A stretch of DNA of 64,000 nt from an uncultured Fibrobacter sp. (lineage in GTDB: Bacteria > Fibrobacterota > Fibrobacteria > Fibrobacterales > Fibrobacteraceae), in contig CAMKMX010000009.1 of NCBI GenBank assembly GCA_946414025.1, positions 1 through 64,000 of the forward strand, given 5' to 3'. Shown here one piece after another: positions 26,727 to 35,376 of this stretch. The stretch's first letter is position 1; each line of letters begins with the position of its first letter. The position numbers and the translations under genes were made by a program. Below the pieces are notes generated by a model. It saw only the letters and a list, made by a program, of their open reading frames with translations, was not told the origin of the DNA and ran no database searches.

Positions 26727-27821
26727 TTACAACTCTTTTAGATAAGCGGGAATCGATTGACTTTGATACTTTCTAAGGAACAAATTCTTAAATTCGCCCC
26801 TTGCGGCACAGTCAAACGCCATCGAATCCATTTTCTTCGCATAATCCGAAGGCGACTCGGCATGCAGCATAAAGTCCGAGAAATCCTTCGAAATGCCTTC
26901 AAAGGCGAATTCATTCCCGACAACAGGCGTACCGCATGCAAGCGATTCAACCACTTTCACCTTTACGCCGGCGCCCGAGAAAATCGGGGAAATAACAGCC
27001 TTGCTGTTCGCAATGATTTCATACGGATTGTCGACAAAGCCCAAATACTCCACATTCGGAAGGCCTTCCACATACTTCCTGAAATTGTCTGGCAGGCCAA
27101 TTCCAATAATCACATATTTTTCGGTCTTTGGCCGGCAGGAATAGACATTGTCAAAGAACCATTTCAGTCCGTCAAAATTGTCGGGACGTTTCCACTTGCC
27201 AAAAAAGACAAGGCGGTCTTCGACCTTTTGAGGCACGGCCTTTACAATGTTCTCATCCAAATAGAAATTCGTATAGAGGGAGCGCAAACCATACGCACTC
27301 TGCACCAAATCAACATCTTTCTGGCTAAATGTAAAGATGGTCAGTTTCGGCATATGCATCAAACGGCCTTCGGAAAGCCTCACGAATTTTGCAACAACGC
27401 CTCCATTATGGCCAAAGCGTTCCGCCATGACATCGTGAGACATCAAGATTTTTTTTGCTTCCGGGAAATGTTTACCGTACAAAAGCATCTGGCTATGGTC
27501 CAAATACAGCAAGTCGTAGGAATTCTGCTTCCAGGCTTTTTTCAGGAAGCGCAGCAACCTGTAGCTAAAGCGGATAGAGAACGTCGGGTGAAGCGTCGGA
27601 TGGTTAACAGCGTTCCAGAGCTTCACAAACGTAGAATTCTTGCAGACTTTTAAGACGCGGACATTCTCATTCGGACACACGTACTCTTTATCAAAGGAAT
27701 ATTTGTAATACACCAAATCCACCTGATTTTCCCTGGACAGGTCCTCAAGCAGTAATCTGGTGAATTTTTCTCCACCCGCCCTATCACTCGGCACATACGG
27801 CGTCAGAAACAATATTCGCAT
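26727..27821 (-). CDS. Family 4-type glycosyltransferase
   Basis: The 364-residue protein has the GT-B fold of GT4 enzymes. The N-terminal MRILFLTPYVPSDRAGGEKF acceptor domain is followed by the donor domain with LVFFGKWKRPDN, VEYLGFVDNPYEII and the nucleotide-binding segment FSGAGVKVKVVESLACGTPV. The retained E-x7-E-like region supports a retaining enzyme. It lies between the EpsG-like and family 2 transferase genes. Donor and acceptor are unknown. Confidence 0.9.
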   Translation of the reverse strand: MRILFLTPYVPSDRAGGEKFTRLLLEDLSRENQVDLVYYKYSFDKEYVCPNENVRVLKVCKNSTFVKLWNAVNHPTLHPTFSIRFSYRLLRFLKKAWKQNSYDLLYLDHSQMLLYGKHFPEAKKILMSHDVMAERFGHNGGVVAKFVRLSEGRLMHMPKLTIFTFSQKDVDLVQSAYGLRSLYTNFYLDENIVKAVPQKVEDRLVFFGKWKRPDNFDGLKWFFDNVYSCRPKTEKYVIIGIGLPDNFRKYVEGLPNVEYLGFVDNPYEIIANSKAVISPIFSGAGVKVKVVESLACGTPVVGNEFAFEGISKDFSDFMLHAESPSDYAKKMDSMAFDCAARGEFKNLFLRKYQSQSIPAYLKEL

Positions 27822-27827
27822 AAATAC

Positions 27828-28748
27828 CTATTCGTGTGTTTTCCAATAGTTTTTATTCAGAGCGAATCGAATTCTAGTCTTTTTTGACAATTTCTTGTAT
27901 CGGGCTCCCAACTTATTCGCCAAAAGCTTTGTCGCACATTCAAGAACATAATAGCCTGCAGCGATAAACCGTCCCCGCCTCACCAATTGCAAAAGAATCC
28001 ACTTCACCATCTTTATACCTTCAGATGCAGCGGACACATTGGCAAACAGGTCATCGTTCATTTTCATGAAGGCGGCGACATCAAAATTTCGAGTAAACTG
28101 TTGCTTTAGGGAATAATTGTGGGAATGATAAACTCCGGCAGTACCCACATAGGCAATCTTGTAACCGGCAAAGATAAACTGGGCGGCAATTTTCATGTCC
28201 TCGTTCACCAGGATATCCTTGTCAAAGCCGCCGATAGCATTGTACGCCGTCCTCCGATAAGCGGAGCAACAATCCGACGAGAAGAACGTCTTGACACCCA
28301 GATGCGGCAAGTCCTCCTTGCTACGGACAAACACATGCTCCGGGTAATTGAACTCGCGGTTCAACTTTTCCGTCACGGTGGCATCATCCCTTGCAATCTG
28401 CCTTCCGCTGGACATCGCGATTTTTTCATCGTCCGCAAAGGGAGCTATCAAGTTCGCAGCATAGTTTTCATCGACGGGCAAAGCATCCTGCGTTAAGCAG
28501 AGAATAATATCGCCTGTCGTTTTTTGAATGGCCATATCACGAGTGCCGCCATGATTAAAATTCCTGCGTTCGACATTAAGAACGGTCACACCCGCAAAAG
28601 ACTTAGCGATTTCGACGGTCTTGTCTGTAGATTCCGAATCTATGACGACAATCTCACTGAACCTTACCGTCTGGGACAAAAGCCTTTCAAGGAGAGCGCC
28701 GATGAAGCGTTCCGCATTTAACGTAGGAATGACGACACTCGCACTCAT
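27828..28748 (-). CDS. Family 2 glycosyltransferase, rhamnosyltransferase-like
   Basis: About 306 residues beginning MSASVVIPTLNAERFIGALL. It has the GT-A features VVIDSESTDKT and FNHGGTRDMAIQKTTGDIIL, then LTQDALP at the DXD position, as in rhamnosyltransferases, and a membrane-proximal basic C-terminus. The longer frame to 28781 is rejected, because the ATG at 28748 overlaps the upstream stop as ATGA. The rhamnosyl specificity is a family resemblance only. Confidence 0.88.
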   Translation of the reverse strand: MSASVVIPTLNAERFIGALLERLLSQTVRFSEIVVIDSESTDKTVEIAKSFAGVTVLNVERRNFNHGGTRDMAIQKTTGDIILCLTQDALPVDENYAANLIAPFADDEKIAMSSGRQIARDDATVTEKLNREFNYPEHVFVRSKEDLPHLGVKTFFSSDCCSAYRRTAYNAIGGFDKDILVNEDMKIAAQFIFAGYKIAYVGTAGVYHSHNYSLKQQFTRNFDVAAFMKMNDDLFANVSAASEGIKMVKWILLQLVRRGRFIAAGYYVLECATKLLANKLGARYKKLSKKTRIRFALNKNYWKTHE

Positions 28749-29707
28749 TCGAGGACCTTTCCGTCGCAATCCCTGAACCAATCTTTAAACGCTTCTTCCA
28801 AAGAATAGCTAAGGGGGTAATCCTTTGCCAACTTCTGGCCATCGATATTCGTCGAAACCATCAGTTTTTTTACACGGGCAGGGCATATACCCAGGCCCAA
28901 GCCACCAAGCATCCCAGCCACCGTCGCCGCAGCCATCATGGGCTTCTTGGGAATGTACGGAACATGGCGTTTCATTCCGGTGGCCTGCATCATGGTATTG
29001 CAAATTTGCTCAATGGTGAATGACGGATAATAGCAACAGTTGTAGAGTTGCACCTTCGGGGCAGAAACGTTTTCGGCCATGGCAAGCATTACGCGGACCA
29101 AGTCCTTCACGTAGATGCAAGCCTTGATGGTGTCCTTGCGCCCCGCATAGGCAAACTTGCGGCTAGCAAGCCCCTTGTACAAGCGGGTCATATTGCCATT
29201 TTCACCCGTACCGAACACGATTCCCGGACGAACTATGGAAAGCCTGCGATTTGCACTACCAGCAACCCACTCCCTGTGGATTTTTTCAGCAACCAACTTG
29301 GATATGCCATAGGGCGTGTTAGGCGTCGGGAGGGTATTTTCTGTTTTCAATTCCTCTGCCGCGCCATAGGGGGCTATACTACTTGTGAAAATAATGTTTT
29401 CTATACCATTTTTTTCAGCAAAAGCACAAACATTTTCTGCACCGCGAATGTTGGTTTCAAAATAAGCATAATCTGGATGCCCCGGCGTACGGTGAACTGC
29501 CGCAAAGTTGAACACCAAAGTATTGGGTCCAAAGGACCCAGACATTTCTATCGGCTTGCGAACATCAACCTTTTGAGAATACTCAGAACCATCGGCAAGC
29601 AAGTCAGCAACATATACCTTAGCCTGCGGGTATTTTTCCCGAAGAAGCCGCTGCATATGCGTACCTACAAAACCGCTGCCACCAAATATGACAAAAGAGT
29701 CGAACAT
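28745..29707 (-). CDS. NAD-dependent epimerase/dehydratase
   Basis: The 320-residue short-chain dehydrogenase has the Rossmann motif FVIFGGSGFVGTHM, the active-site region TSSIAPYG and the catalytic YGISK (Y-x3-K). It probably interconverts a nucleotide sugar or a lipid-linked sugar. It lies between UDP-glucose dehydrogenase and a glycosyltransferase with tiny gaps. Its exact substrate cannot be told from sequence. Confidence 0.88.
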   Translation of the reverse strand: MFDSFVIFGGSGFVGTHMQRLLREKYPQAKVYVADLLADGSEYSQKVDVRKPIEMSGSFGPNTLVFNFAAVHRTPGHPDYAYFETNIRGAENVCAFAEKNGIENIIFTSSIAPYGAAEELKTENTLPTPNTPYGISKLVAEKIHREWVAGSANRRLSIVRPGIVFGTGENGNMTRLYKGLASRKFAYAGRKDTIKACIYVKDLVRVMLAMAENVSAPKVQLYNCCYYPSFTIEQICNTMMQATGMKRHVPYIPKKPMMAAATVAGMLGGLGLGICPARVKKLMVSTNIDGQKLAKDYPLSYSLEEAFKDWFRDCDGKVLE

Positions 29708-29709
29708 CC

Positions 29710-31080
29710 CTACTCCGCCTTTCCCTTGCCGATGCTGGACACCTCGAAACCAATCTTACGGAGGGCGTCAGCGTCCAAGATGTTACGACCGTCAAATACG
29801 AAGGCGGGTTTGGCCATAGAGCTATAAATTCGTTTCCAGTCCAGTTCGGCAAAGCATTTCCATTCAGTGCAGACCACCACCGCATGAGCGCCTTCGGCAG
29901 CCTTGTAGGGGTCTTCTTCAAATGTCACCTGGTCCAACACGTCCTTCAGGTCGCGCTTGGCATCAGGAATAGCCTTGGGGTCAGTCACCACCGGCATCGC
30001 ATGTTCATTGAGCAGGTCACGGACCACCAGGTTCGCAGGGCTTTCGCGGGTATCACCGGTATTGGCCTTGAAGGCAAAGCCGAACACCGCAATCTTCTTG
30101 CCGGCGATGGTATTGAACATAGTCTCCAGCATGCGGTCCACCACGCGGTGGGTCTGCCATTCATTAATCTTCACCACGGATTCCCAGTAGGCGGCCACTT
30201 CGGGGAGTCCATAGTAGCCGCACAGGTACACCAGGTTCAAGATGTCCTTCTTGAAGCAACTTCCGCCAAAGCCGATAGAAGCCTTGAGGAATTTGGAGCC
30301 GATACGGGTATCCTTGCCCATCACAAAGGCCACCTCGTCCACGTCGGCGCCGGTCTTTTCACAAAGGGCACTGATGGAGTTGATGGAGCTGATGCGTTGT
30401 GCCAGGAAGGCGTTGGCGGTAAGCTTGGTGAGTTCGGAACTCCAGAGGTTGGTCGTGAGGATACGGTCACGGGGAACCCAGTGGGCATACACATCCACCA
30501 GTTTCTGACAGGCGGCAAGTCCAGACTCCGTCTGGTGGGACCCGATAAGCACACGGTCCGGTTCAAACAGGTCCTTGATGGCCGTTCCTTCGGCCAGGAA
30601 CTCGGGGTTCGATAGAACCTCAAAGTGCAGGCCCTTGTCGTTGCTGTTCAAGATTCGTTCCATGGCGGCAGCAGTACGAACCGGCAATGTGGATTTTTCC
30701 ACGATAATCTTGCCTTCGTCGGCAATTTCCAGAATGTTGCGGGCGGTCTTTTCCCAGTACTGCAGGTCAGATGCCTTTCCGGCGCCATGACCAAACGTCT
30801 TTGTGGGAGTGTTCACAGACACGAATATAATGTCCGCTTCCTTGATAGCTGCGGGAATGTCGGTGCTAAAGAAGAGGTTGCGGCCGCGAGCACGCTTCAC
30901 CACGTCGTCGAGACCCGGTTCAAAAATCGGTAGGTTTTCGCTGTTCCAGGCATCAATACGATCCTGGTTGATATCCACCACAGTCACCTTCACATCGGGG
31001 CACTTGTCGGCGATAACGGTCATGGTGGGGCCACCGACGTAGCCCGCACCAATACAAAGAATCTTGATATTGAAACTCAT
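29710..31080 (-). CDS. ugd: UDP-glucose 6-dehydrogenase
   Basis: The 456-residue enzyme oxidises UDP-glucose to UDP-glucuronate. It has [20 protein letters not shown] at the NAD site and the catalytic cysteine in [29 protein letters not shown] lies in the C-terminal UDP-binding part. The GPT after the glycine motif and the overall length resemble the group that includes the animal enzyme more than the short bacterial type. It is the first gene of the minus-strand polysaccharide operon, so uronic acid in the polymer is likely. A TACATT box about 15 bases before the ATG may be its promoter. Confidence 0.95.
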   Translation of the reverse strand: MSFNIKILCIGAGYVGGPTMTVIADKCPDVKVTVVDINQDRIDAWNSENLPIFEPGLDDVVKRARGRNLFFSTDIPAAIKEADIIFVSVNTPTKTFGHGAGKASDLQYWEKTARNILEIADEGKIIVEKSTLPVRTAAAMERILNSNDKGLHFEVLSNPEFLAEGTAIKDLFEPDRVLIGSHQTESGLAACQKLVDVYAHWVPRDRILTTNLWSSELTKLTANAFLAQRISSINSISALCEKTGADVDEVAFVMGKDTRIGSKFLKASIGFGGSCFKKDILNLVYLCGYYGLPEVAAYWESVVKINEWQTHRVVDRMLETMFNTIAGKKIAVFGFAFKANTGDTRESPANLVVRDLLNEHAMPVVTDPKAIPDAKRDLKDVLDQVTFEEDPYKAAEGAHAVVVCTEWKCFAELDWKRIYSSMAKPAFVFDGRNILDADALRKIGFEVSSIGKGKAE

Positions 31081-31107
31081 AGTAATTACAATGTAGAAAA
31101 AAGCTAG

Positions 31108-31169
31108 ATGGCAGGTCGGAGCCCGCCATGACGAAAGCAGAAAATAGCGGGTCGCAGCCCGCTATGACG
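31108..31169 (+). repeat. Tandem pair of REP-like palindromes
   Basis: Two 22-base palindromes lie 36 bases apart. The first (31108-31129) pairs ATGGCAGG with CCCGCCAT around TCGGAG. The second (31144-31165) pairs ATAGCGGG with CCCGCTAT around TCGCAG, a perfect 8-bp stem. Each is followed by GACG. They fill the gap between ugd and the large CotH gene and match the GACA-tailed family elsewhere. Confidence 0.8.
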
Positions 31170-31175
31170 CCAGAA

Positions 31176-33962
31176 TCACTTAAAAATCGCCGTCAGCGAA
31201 TCCACTTCCCCAGGCATTACAACGCGTGTCTTTTCTTTGACACCGTCCTTCCAGCCAACAAATGTACCTCCGTTCTCCTGGGCCGTAATGGTGACCGGCG
31301 TCCCCTTGAAGAAAGAGACCGTCATAGACGACTTATCCAAAGGCAAATTATGGACCAGAATCTTCCCCGAACCACTGACAGAAAGAGTCGTTTCGGCTGT
31401 TTCGCCCAGACCGAAAAATTCCGTCATTTCCGACAAAATAACACTCTGACGAGTTTTTGCAAAGGTCTTCATCTTGTCCAACTGTCCACTCATATAAGAG
31501 TCGTTAAGCCCCCATCGTTTCTGATCTCTTGAAATTTCTGATTCTATCTCGTTCATCATGATATTAATACGGACAAGCAGTCTATTTGTTTCAAAATTCA
31601 TCGCCAAAAGTACCGGGAAACGATTGACAAAAGCCAACTTGAACTTTACGTTTTCCAAAAGCCTGCGAAGCAACAAGGTAGAAGCCGGGCCATTGGGCCA
31701 ATCAGGGCCATCTTCGGCTGTTGCAAATTCAAAAATGTTATTCTTGAACTCGCTGTACTCGTTGCCGAACCCGAAATCCATATCGTAAATGAACCATTTC
31801 CACTTGGTCTTGGGATTTGTACCACGCCATTTTTTCAGGTTGTTGGCAGGCCAGTCGCGATTGTTCATAAACAGTTCCGTATGGATATAATTGATAAAAT
31901 TATCCACATCAATCTGGTCGGCAACATAACTGTAGTTGTCTTCACTATTCAGATGGTGATTTTCAAGATAGCTCATGAGGTTCACGTAATCCGCAGGCGA
32001 CCCTGCCGTAGCAGAATTGTCCGCCTTCAACAAATCTATCTCGTCGGCATTCAAACCATAATGGGTTTCGAAATAGTATTCCGTAGAGCGTTCCCGAATA
32101 TTGTGGATCCCGTAGTATTCCCCATTGTAATAGACCACAACGCCGCGGCCCCGCTGGTAATCTACATTCAATCCCTCGGACACGGAGCTGCAAAGTCTGT
32201 CGCGGATATAGTCACTCCCAAAATTGCTTCCGTTGCTACGCAACAAGAACACCTTGAACTTCTTGAGATTTGGAAAATCCGGGAATAGCGGGTATTCCAG
32301 TCTTTTATCACCGTATTTTTCCCGGAATACAATAGCTACAGATTTCTTTTTGTTTGCGCGACTATAATTTCCGAAAATCTGGAACCCGGCGTTTTTCGCG
32401 AAGGCCGGCGACTTGCCACCCTTTTCCAGAAGTTCCACAAATACGGGGATTTCCCTATCTTCCCAGTAGTTCGCTCCATAATGCGGGTCCTTCGTCTGGG
32501 CATTGGGACCTTCCATGTAGATTCCCGTATCGGGATCAAACAGAGACTTGGGATTGGCTGTCAAGAATACCACGGGCGTTTGGGGTTGCGTTTCGAATAC
32601 GTATGTGCGGGTCACCACATCGCTGGCGACACTATTCGCAGCAAAGCTCGCGCAACGAAGTACGGTAGTCTTGTTAATTGTGATATTATCTTGACGGGAA
32701 CTTTTTTCTGTAGGCGTATAGCCGCCCGTTTCACAGCGCACGTTCGGCTCGCTGGAAAGGTTTATGGTAAAAGCAGAACTGTAGAATCCAGATGCTGGGA
32801 AGGAAACCTTTTTTTCGGGACTGGGTTCGCGTTTTACCATAATGGCGTTCTGACCGTAGGCGAACGGCGACGGCTCTGCATAGCCCCAGCCTTCACCATC
32901 AGTGAATACCTTATTGCCATCTTTATCAATGTAATTGTCGGTATAAGAATAGCTCCAACTCTTTCCAAGAGGCAGTTCCGGATAAGTGACGGAATCCACA
33001 AGTGTTCCATCCGGTTTCATCAAGAAGAGAGAACCGCCTGTTTTTTTCAGTTTGAAATTCGCGTGAGGTTCATGACCCCGATTCCGCGCGATATAGGAAT
33101 CCACCTTGAATGATAGAGGACGCAGTTCCTGATCATCAGGACTAAAACGCGTGCCGTAAATATGAGCTAAATCGGGAAGCGTTGAACCCATAGGAAGGGT
33201 AATGCGGTATGTGTAAGACGAATCCCCAGTTCCCGTAAGGACCTTGGCCCAGCCCTTCCAGTCATCCAAATCTGTTTGGGCGAGGCGCAATTGAAGCTTT
33301 CGGTCTTTTTCGACATAGCCTGTCAACAGAATTTCATTGGTCTTGCTCAAATCCATCGCGTCTGCCGAATTTCCCCTATCACCAACACCCACAAAGAAAG
33401 AAATCGAATGCCATCCTAGGTCCGTATTTTCACCAAAGCGCATTGTCCCGCCGAATTTACGAATGCCTGATTCATTAAAACAAGGATGGGAACCATCCAA
33501 ATACTGGACCGAACTTTCTCCCTTGATGGGTGTGTTTTGGGAATCTGTCCAAGCCCAACAACCATTACCGATTAAATTAATTGAATCGTGGGGAGCCACG
33601 TAATCCGGAAGGTTCTTGCCTGACAGAAACACCAGCATGGTTTCACCAGGATTTAAAGACACATTTCCGAAAGTCCATTTTTTCGGGTTGTCTCTGGAAT
33701 CAGTCAAAACCATTCCCGACAAATCTACGACGCTGTCTGTCGGGTTAAAAAGCTCTATCCAGCCGGCGTCATCGCCTTCGTGGTCCTTATAAACCAAGTT
33801 GACGGGGTCCACTTCAGAAAAGACAATTGGACCCCGGAAAATGTTGTCCGGATTTTCACTTTCGCAATCCAGGCATTCAACGATGGTAACGGTTCCATCA
33901 TCCGAGGAACAGGCAACAAGCCACAGGGCAAAGAGCAAGACCGAATAGTTTTTCCATTCCAT
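31176..33962 (-). CDS. Large lipoprotein with lamin-tail, CHB_HEX_C-like, CotH and InlB-repeat-like domains
   Basis: From the ATG at 33962 the protein has 928 residues. It begins with a lipoprotein signal (lipobox LVACS). A lamin-tail domain follows (GWIELFNPTDSVVDLSGMVL), then a beta-sandwich like the chitobiase C-terminal type (FPASGFYSSAFTINLSS). The CotH kinase core comes next (FQIFGNYSRANKKKS, YNGEYYGIHNIRERS, WKWFIYDMDFGFGN). The C-terminal domain resembles bacterial InlB-type repeats (ITAQENGGTFVGWKDG). This layout suggests a cell-surface kinase-like protein with binding modules. A longer frame to 34067 is rejected. The ATG has no ribosome binding site, and TATATT ends 7 bases before it. 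Confidence 0.88.
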   Translation of the reverse strand: MEWKNYSVLLFALWLVACSSDDGTVTIVECLDCESENPDNIFRGPIVFSEVDPVNLVYKDHEGDDAGWIELFNPTDSVVDLSGMVLTDSRDNPKKWTFGNVSLNPGETMLVFLSGKNLPDYVAPHDSINLIGNGCWAWTDSQNTPIKGESSVQYLDGSHPCFNESGIRKFGGTMRFGENTDLGWHSISFFVGVGDRGNSADAMDLSKTNEILLTGYVEKDRKLQLRLAQTDLDDWKGWAKVLTGTGDSSYTYRITLPMGSTLPDLAHIYGTRFSPDDQELRPLSFKVDSYIARNRGHEPHANFKLKKTGGSLFLMKPDGTLVDSVTYPELPLGKSWSYSYTDNYIDKDGNKVFTDGEGWGYAEPSPFAYGQNAIMVKREPSPEKKVSFPASGFYSSAFTINLSSEPNVRCETGGYTPTEKSSRQDNITINKTTVLRCASFAANSVASDVVTRTYVFETQPQTPVVFLTANPKSLFDPDTGIYMEGPNAQTKDPHYGANYWEDREIPVFVELLEKGGKSPAFAKNAGFQIFGNYSRANKKKSVAIVFREKYGDKRLEYPLFPDFPNLKKFKVFLLRSNGSNFGSDYIRDRLCSSVSEGLNVDYQRGRGVVVYYNGEYYGIHNIRERSTEYYFETHYGLNADEIDLLKADNSATAGSPADYVNLMSYLENHHLNSEDNYSYVADQIDVDNFINYIHTELFMNNRDWPANNLKKWRGTNPKTKWKWFIYDMDFGFGNEYSEFKNNIFEFATAEDGPDWPNGPASTLLLRRLLENVKFKLAFVNRFPVLLAMNFETNRLLVRINIMMNEIESEISRDQKRWGLNDSYMSGQLDKMKTFAKTRQSVILSEMTEFFGLGETAETTLSVSGSGKILVHNLPLDKSSMTVSFFKGTPVTITAQENGGTFVGWKDGVKEKTRVVMPGEVDSLTAIFK

Positions 33963-33969
33963 AGGATTA

Positions 33970-33975
33970 AATATA
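33970..33975 (-). promoter_or_regulatory. TATATT box 7 bases before an ATG (leaderless-type)
   Basis: On the minus strand CCTTTTTTTG is followed by TATATATT and then, after TAATCCT, by the ATG at 33962. With a start site about 7 bases downstream of the box, the mRNA would begin at or next to the ATG. No Shine-Dalgarno is present. Confidence 0.5.
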
Positions 33976-34029
33976 TACAAAAAAAGGCAAAGCGGCACAA
34001 GAAAAGCGGACGCCCACAAAAAACATCCA

Positions 34030-34872
34030 CTAATCTGCGGATTTTTTGCGGCGGGGCCTGCGGACAATAAACAAACAGGCGCCGATAAGCACCAGAGTCA
34101 CCGAAATGGCCTTGCCCGTGGGGAACGCTTCTGAGAACACCAGGGCACCCGCCAGCGTGGGAACGGCCGCTCCTACAGCGGCACTGAAGGGAATAATGAA
34201 CAGCGCCCGCCCGCGGGAGAACGAAATCTGAGAATAAAGGAACGCTATCCCGTAAGTCGCAATGTAACCGAGAGTCCTAAAGTCCAGCAACAGGTTCGCT
34301 ACCGACGAAAGCTCAATATGGTCCAAATCGAAATCCATGGCAAGGCTCTTGTAGAACGCCGCCGAAAGCCCGAAACCTACGCCCATAATCAAAGAATCCA
34401 CCATCTCCCGATCCTTCACGAAAAGGTGAGCAAACAGAGTGACGGCGCAAAGCCCACCGGCATAGGCCCATAACATGGGGATGTTCTGCAGGGCCGTAGA
34501 TTCACCCAAGTTCTCTACAGAATACAAGAGCCCCGCCACCACAAAGCAGATGGCCACCACAATGCGCTTGGTCAAGGCCTCTTTCAAAATGCAGAAACCC
34601 ATCAGGGCGGTAAGCACCGGATTCAGGACCATCATGGGCTGGACCTGGCTCAGGTCGTACTGCGCCATGGCGATGTAGTAGCCCACCGTGGCAAGCCCGG
34701 AGCAGCTGATGCCCAGCCACCAGAACTTGTTGGTAATGACGCCCTTGAAAAATTCCCAGGGCCTGGAAGTTCCGCCGGTGCGCTTGCCAACGGTAGAAAC
34801 TCCGGACTTTTCCAGAATATTTCCGCAGGCAAAGAGGAAGGCAGGGCCGATTGTGAGAAGAAGGAAAAGCAT
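34030..34872 (-). CDS. DMT/EamA-type membrane transporter
   Basis: The 280-residue protein has about ten membrane segments in two EamA-like halves. Segments such as LVQPMMVLNPVLTALMGFCIL-like text near residue 85 and PTLAGALVFSEAFPTGKAIS near the end are typical of this drug/metabolite transporter family. The substrate is unknown. The ATG at 34872 lies 2 bases after the stop of the four-helix-bundle gene. The region upstream is a heptamer array without a Shine-Dalgarno, so translation may depend on coupling to that gene. Confidence 0.85.
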   Translation of the reverse strand: MLFLLLTIGPAFLFACGNILEKSGVSTVGKRTGGTSRPWEFFKGVITNKFWWLGISCSGLATVGYYIAMAQYDLSQVQPMMVLNPVLTALMGFCILKEALTKRIVVAICFVVAGLLYSVENLGESTALQNIPMLWAYAGGLCAVTLFAHLFVKDREMVDSLIMGVGFGLSAAFYKSLAMDFDLDHIELSSVANLLLDFRTLGYIATYGIAFLYSQISFSRGRALFIIPFSAAVGAAVPTLAGALVFSEAFPTGKAISVTLVLIGACLFIVRRPRRKKSAD

Positions 34873-34874
34873 TG

Positions 34875-35327
34875 TTAATTCGGAATTCGGAGTTCGGAGT
34901 TCGGAGTTGTTTTTAATTTGGAATTCGAAGTTTGGAGTTCACAATTAGAAAACTGCTTTAAGCATTTTTGCTTCATAATCTTGTTATGTAGTGTTTTTGT
35001 GATTGATACGAGTAACCTAATTAATTCTTCACAATCTGAATTATAACTTTTAAATGTTTCCTCATTAACATAGCCTGTTCTATGCAACAATTCTAGCCAA
35101 TATTGCGTTTCGTCTGCCTCTTTCAATGAAATTGTGAGTTTTGAATAAAAATCAGGCGTAGACTGCGCTCTCTTAGCCTCCAGCACATTAGCGCCAATAC
35201 TAGTTCCACTTCTAAGAACCTGCTTGGACATAACGTACTCATGTTTTTCATCAGAAAGTTTTTGATAAAGCTCTACCATTCTAATAGAAAAATACATGCT
35301 TTTGTTCTGCAGGTAATTTCTTTCCAT
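34875..35327 (-). CDS. Four-helix-bundle protein (S23/Avd-like) with repeat-encoded C-terminus
   Basis: The 150-residue protein belongs to the four-helix-bundle family related to 23S intervening-sequence proteins and to Avd of diversity-generating retroelements. Diagnostic segments are VMSKQVLRSGTSIGANVLEA, with the conserved RSxxSIxxNxxEG-type turn, and TISLKEADETQYWLELL. The last 25 residues (from about 126) are encoded by a heptamer array, giving repeats such as NCELQTS, NSKLKTT and NSELRIPN. A second array lies 20 bases upstream of its ATG. GGAG precedes the start at 35327. No reverse transcriptase is present in the window. Function is unknown; an RNA- or DNA-binding role is inferred from relatives. 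Confidence 0.9.
   Translation of the reverse strand: MERNYLQNKSMYFSIRMVELYQKLSDEKHEYVMSKQVLRSGTSIGANVLEAKRAQSTPDFYSKLTISLKEADETQYWLELLHRTGYVNEETFKSYNSDCEELIRLLVSITKTLHNKIMKQKCLKQFSNCELQTSNSKLKTTPNSELRIPN
34877..34946. repeat. Heptamer array, ten AATTCGG-type units
   Basis: Ten 7-bp steps run from AATTCGG, AATTCGG, AGTTCGG, AGTTCGG through more diverged units such as CGAAGTT, TGGAGTT and CACAATT. It encodes the C-terminus and stop codon of the four-helix-bundle gene and forms the leader of the DMT gene. The same family appears at 41058-41085 and 58770-58803. Confidence 0.88.
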
Positions 35328-35348
35328 TTTTTTTCTCCAAACTTCAAT

Positions 35349-35376
35349 AAATCCGAAATCTGAAATCAGAAATCAG
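35349..35376. repeat. Heptamer array, four AAATCNG-type units
   Basis: AAATCCG, AAATCTG, AAATCAG, AAATCAG are four 7-bp units. TCA within the third is the TGA stop of the lytic transglycosylase gene. The array ends this gene and flanks the upstream side of the four-helix-bundle gene. Confidence 0.85.

Noticed and set aside
34875..35327. Complete diversity-generating retroelement
   Set aside because: The four-helix-bundle protein resembles Avd, but there is no reverse transcriptase and no template/variable repeat pair in the window.
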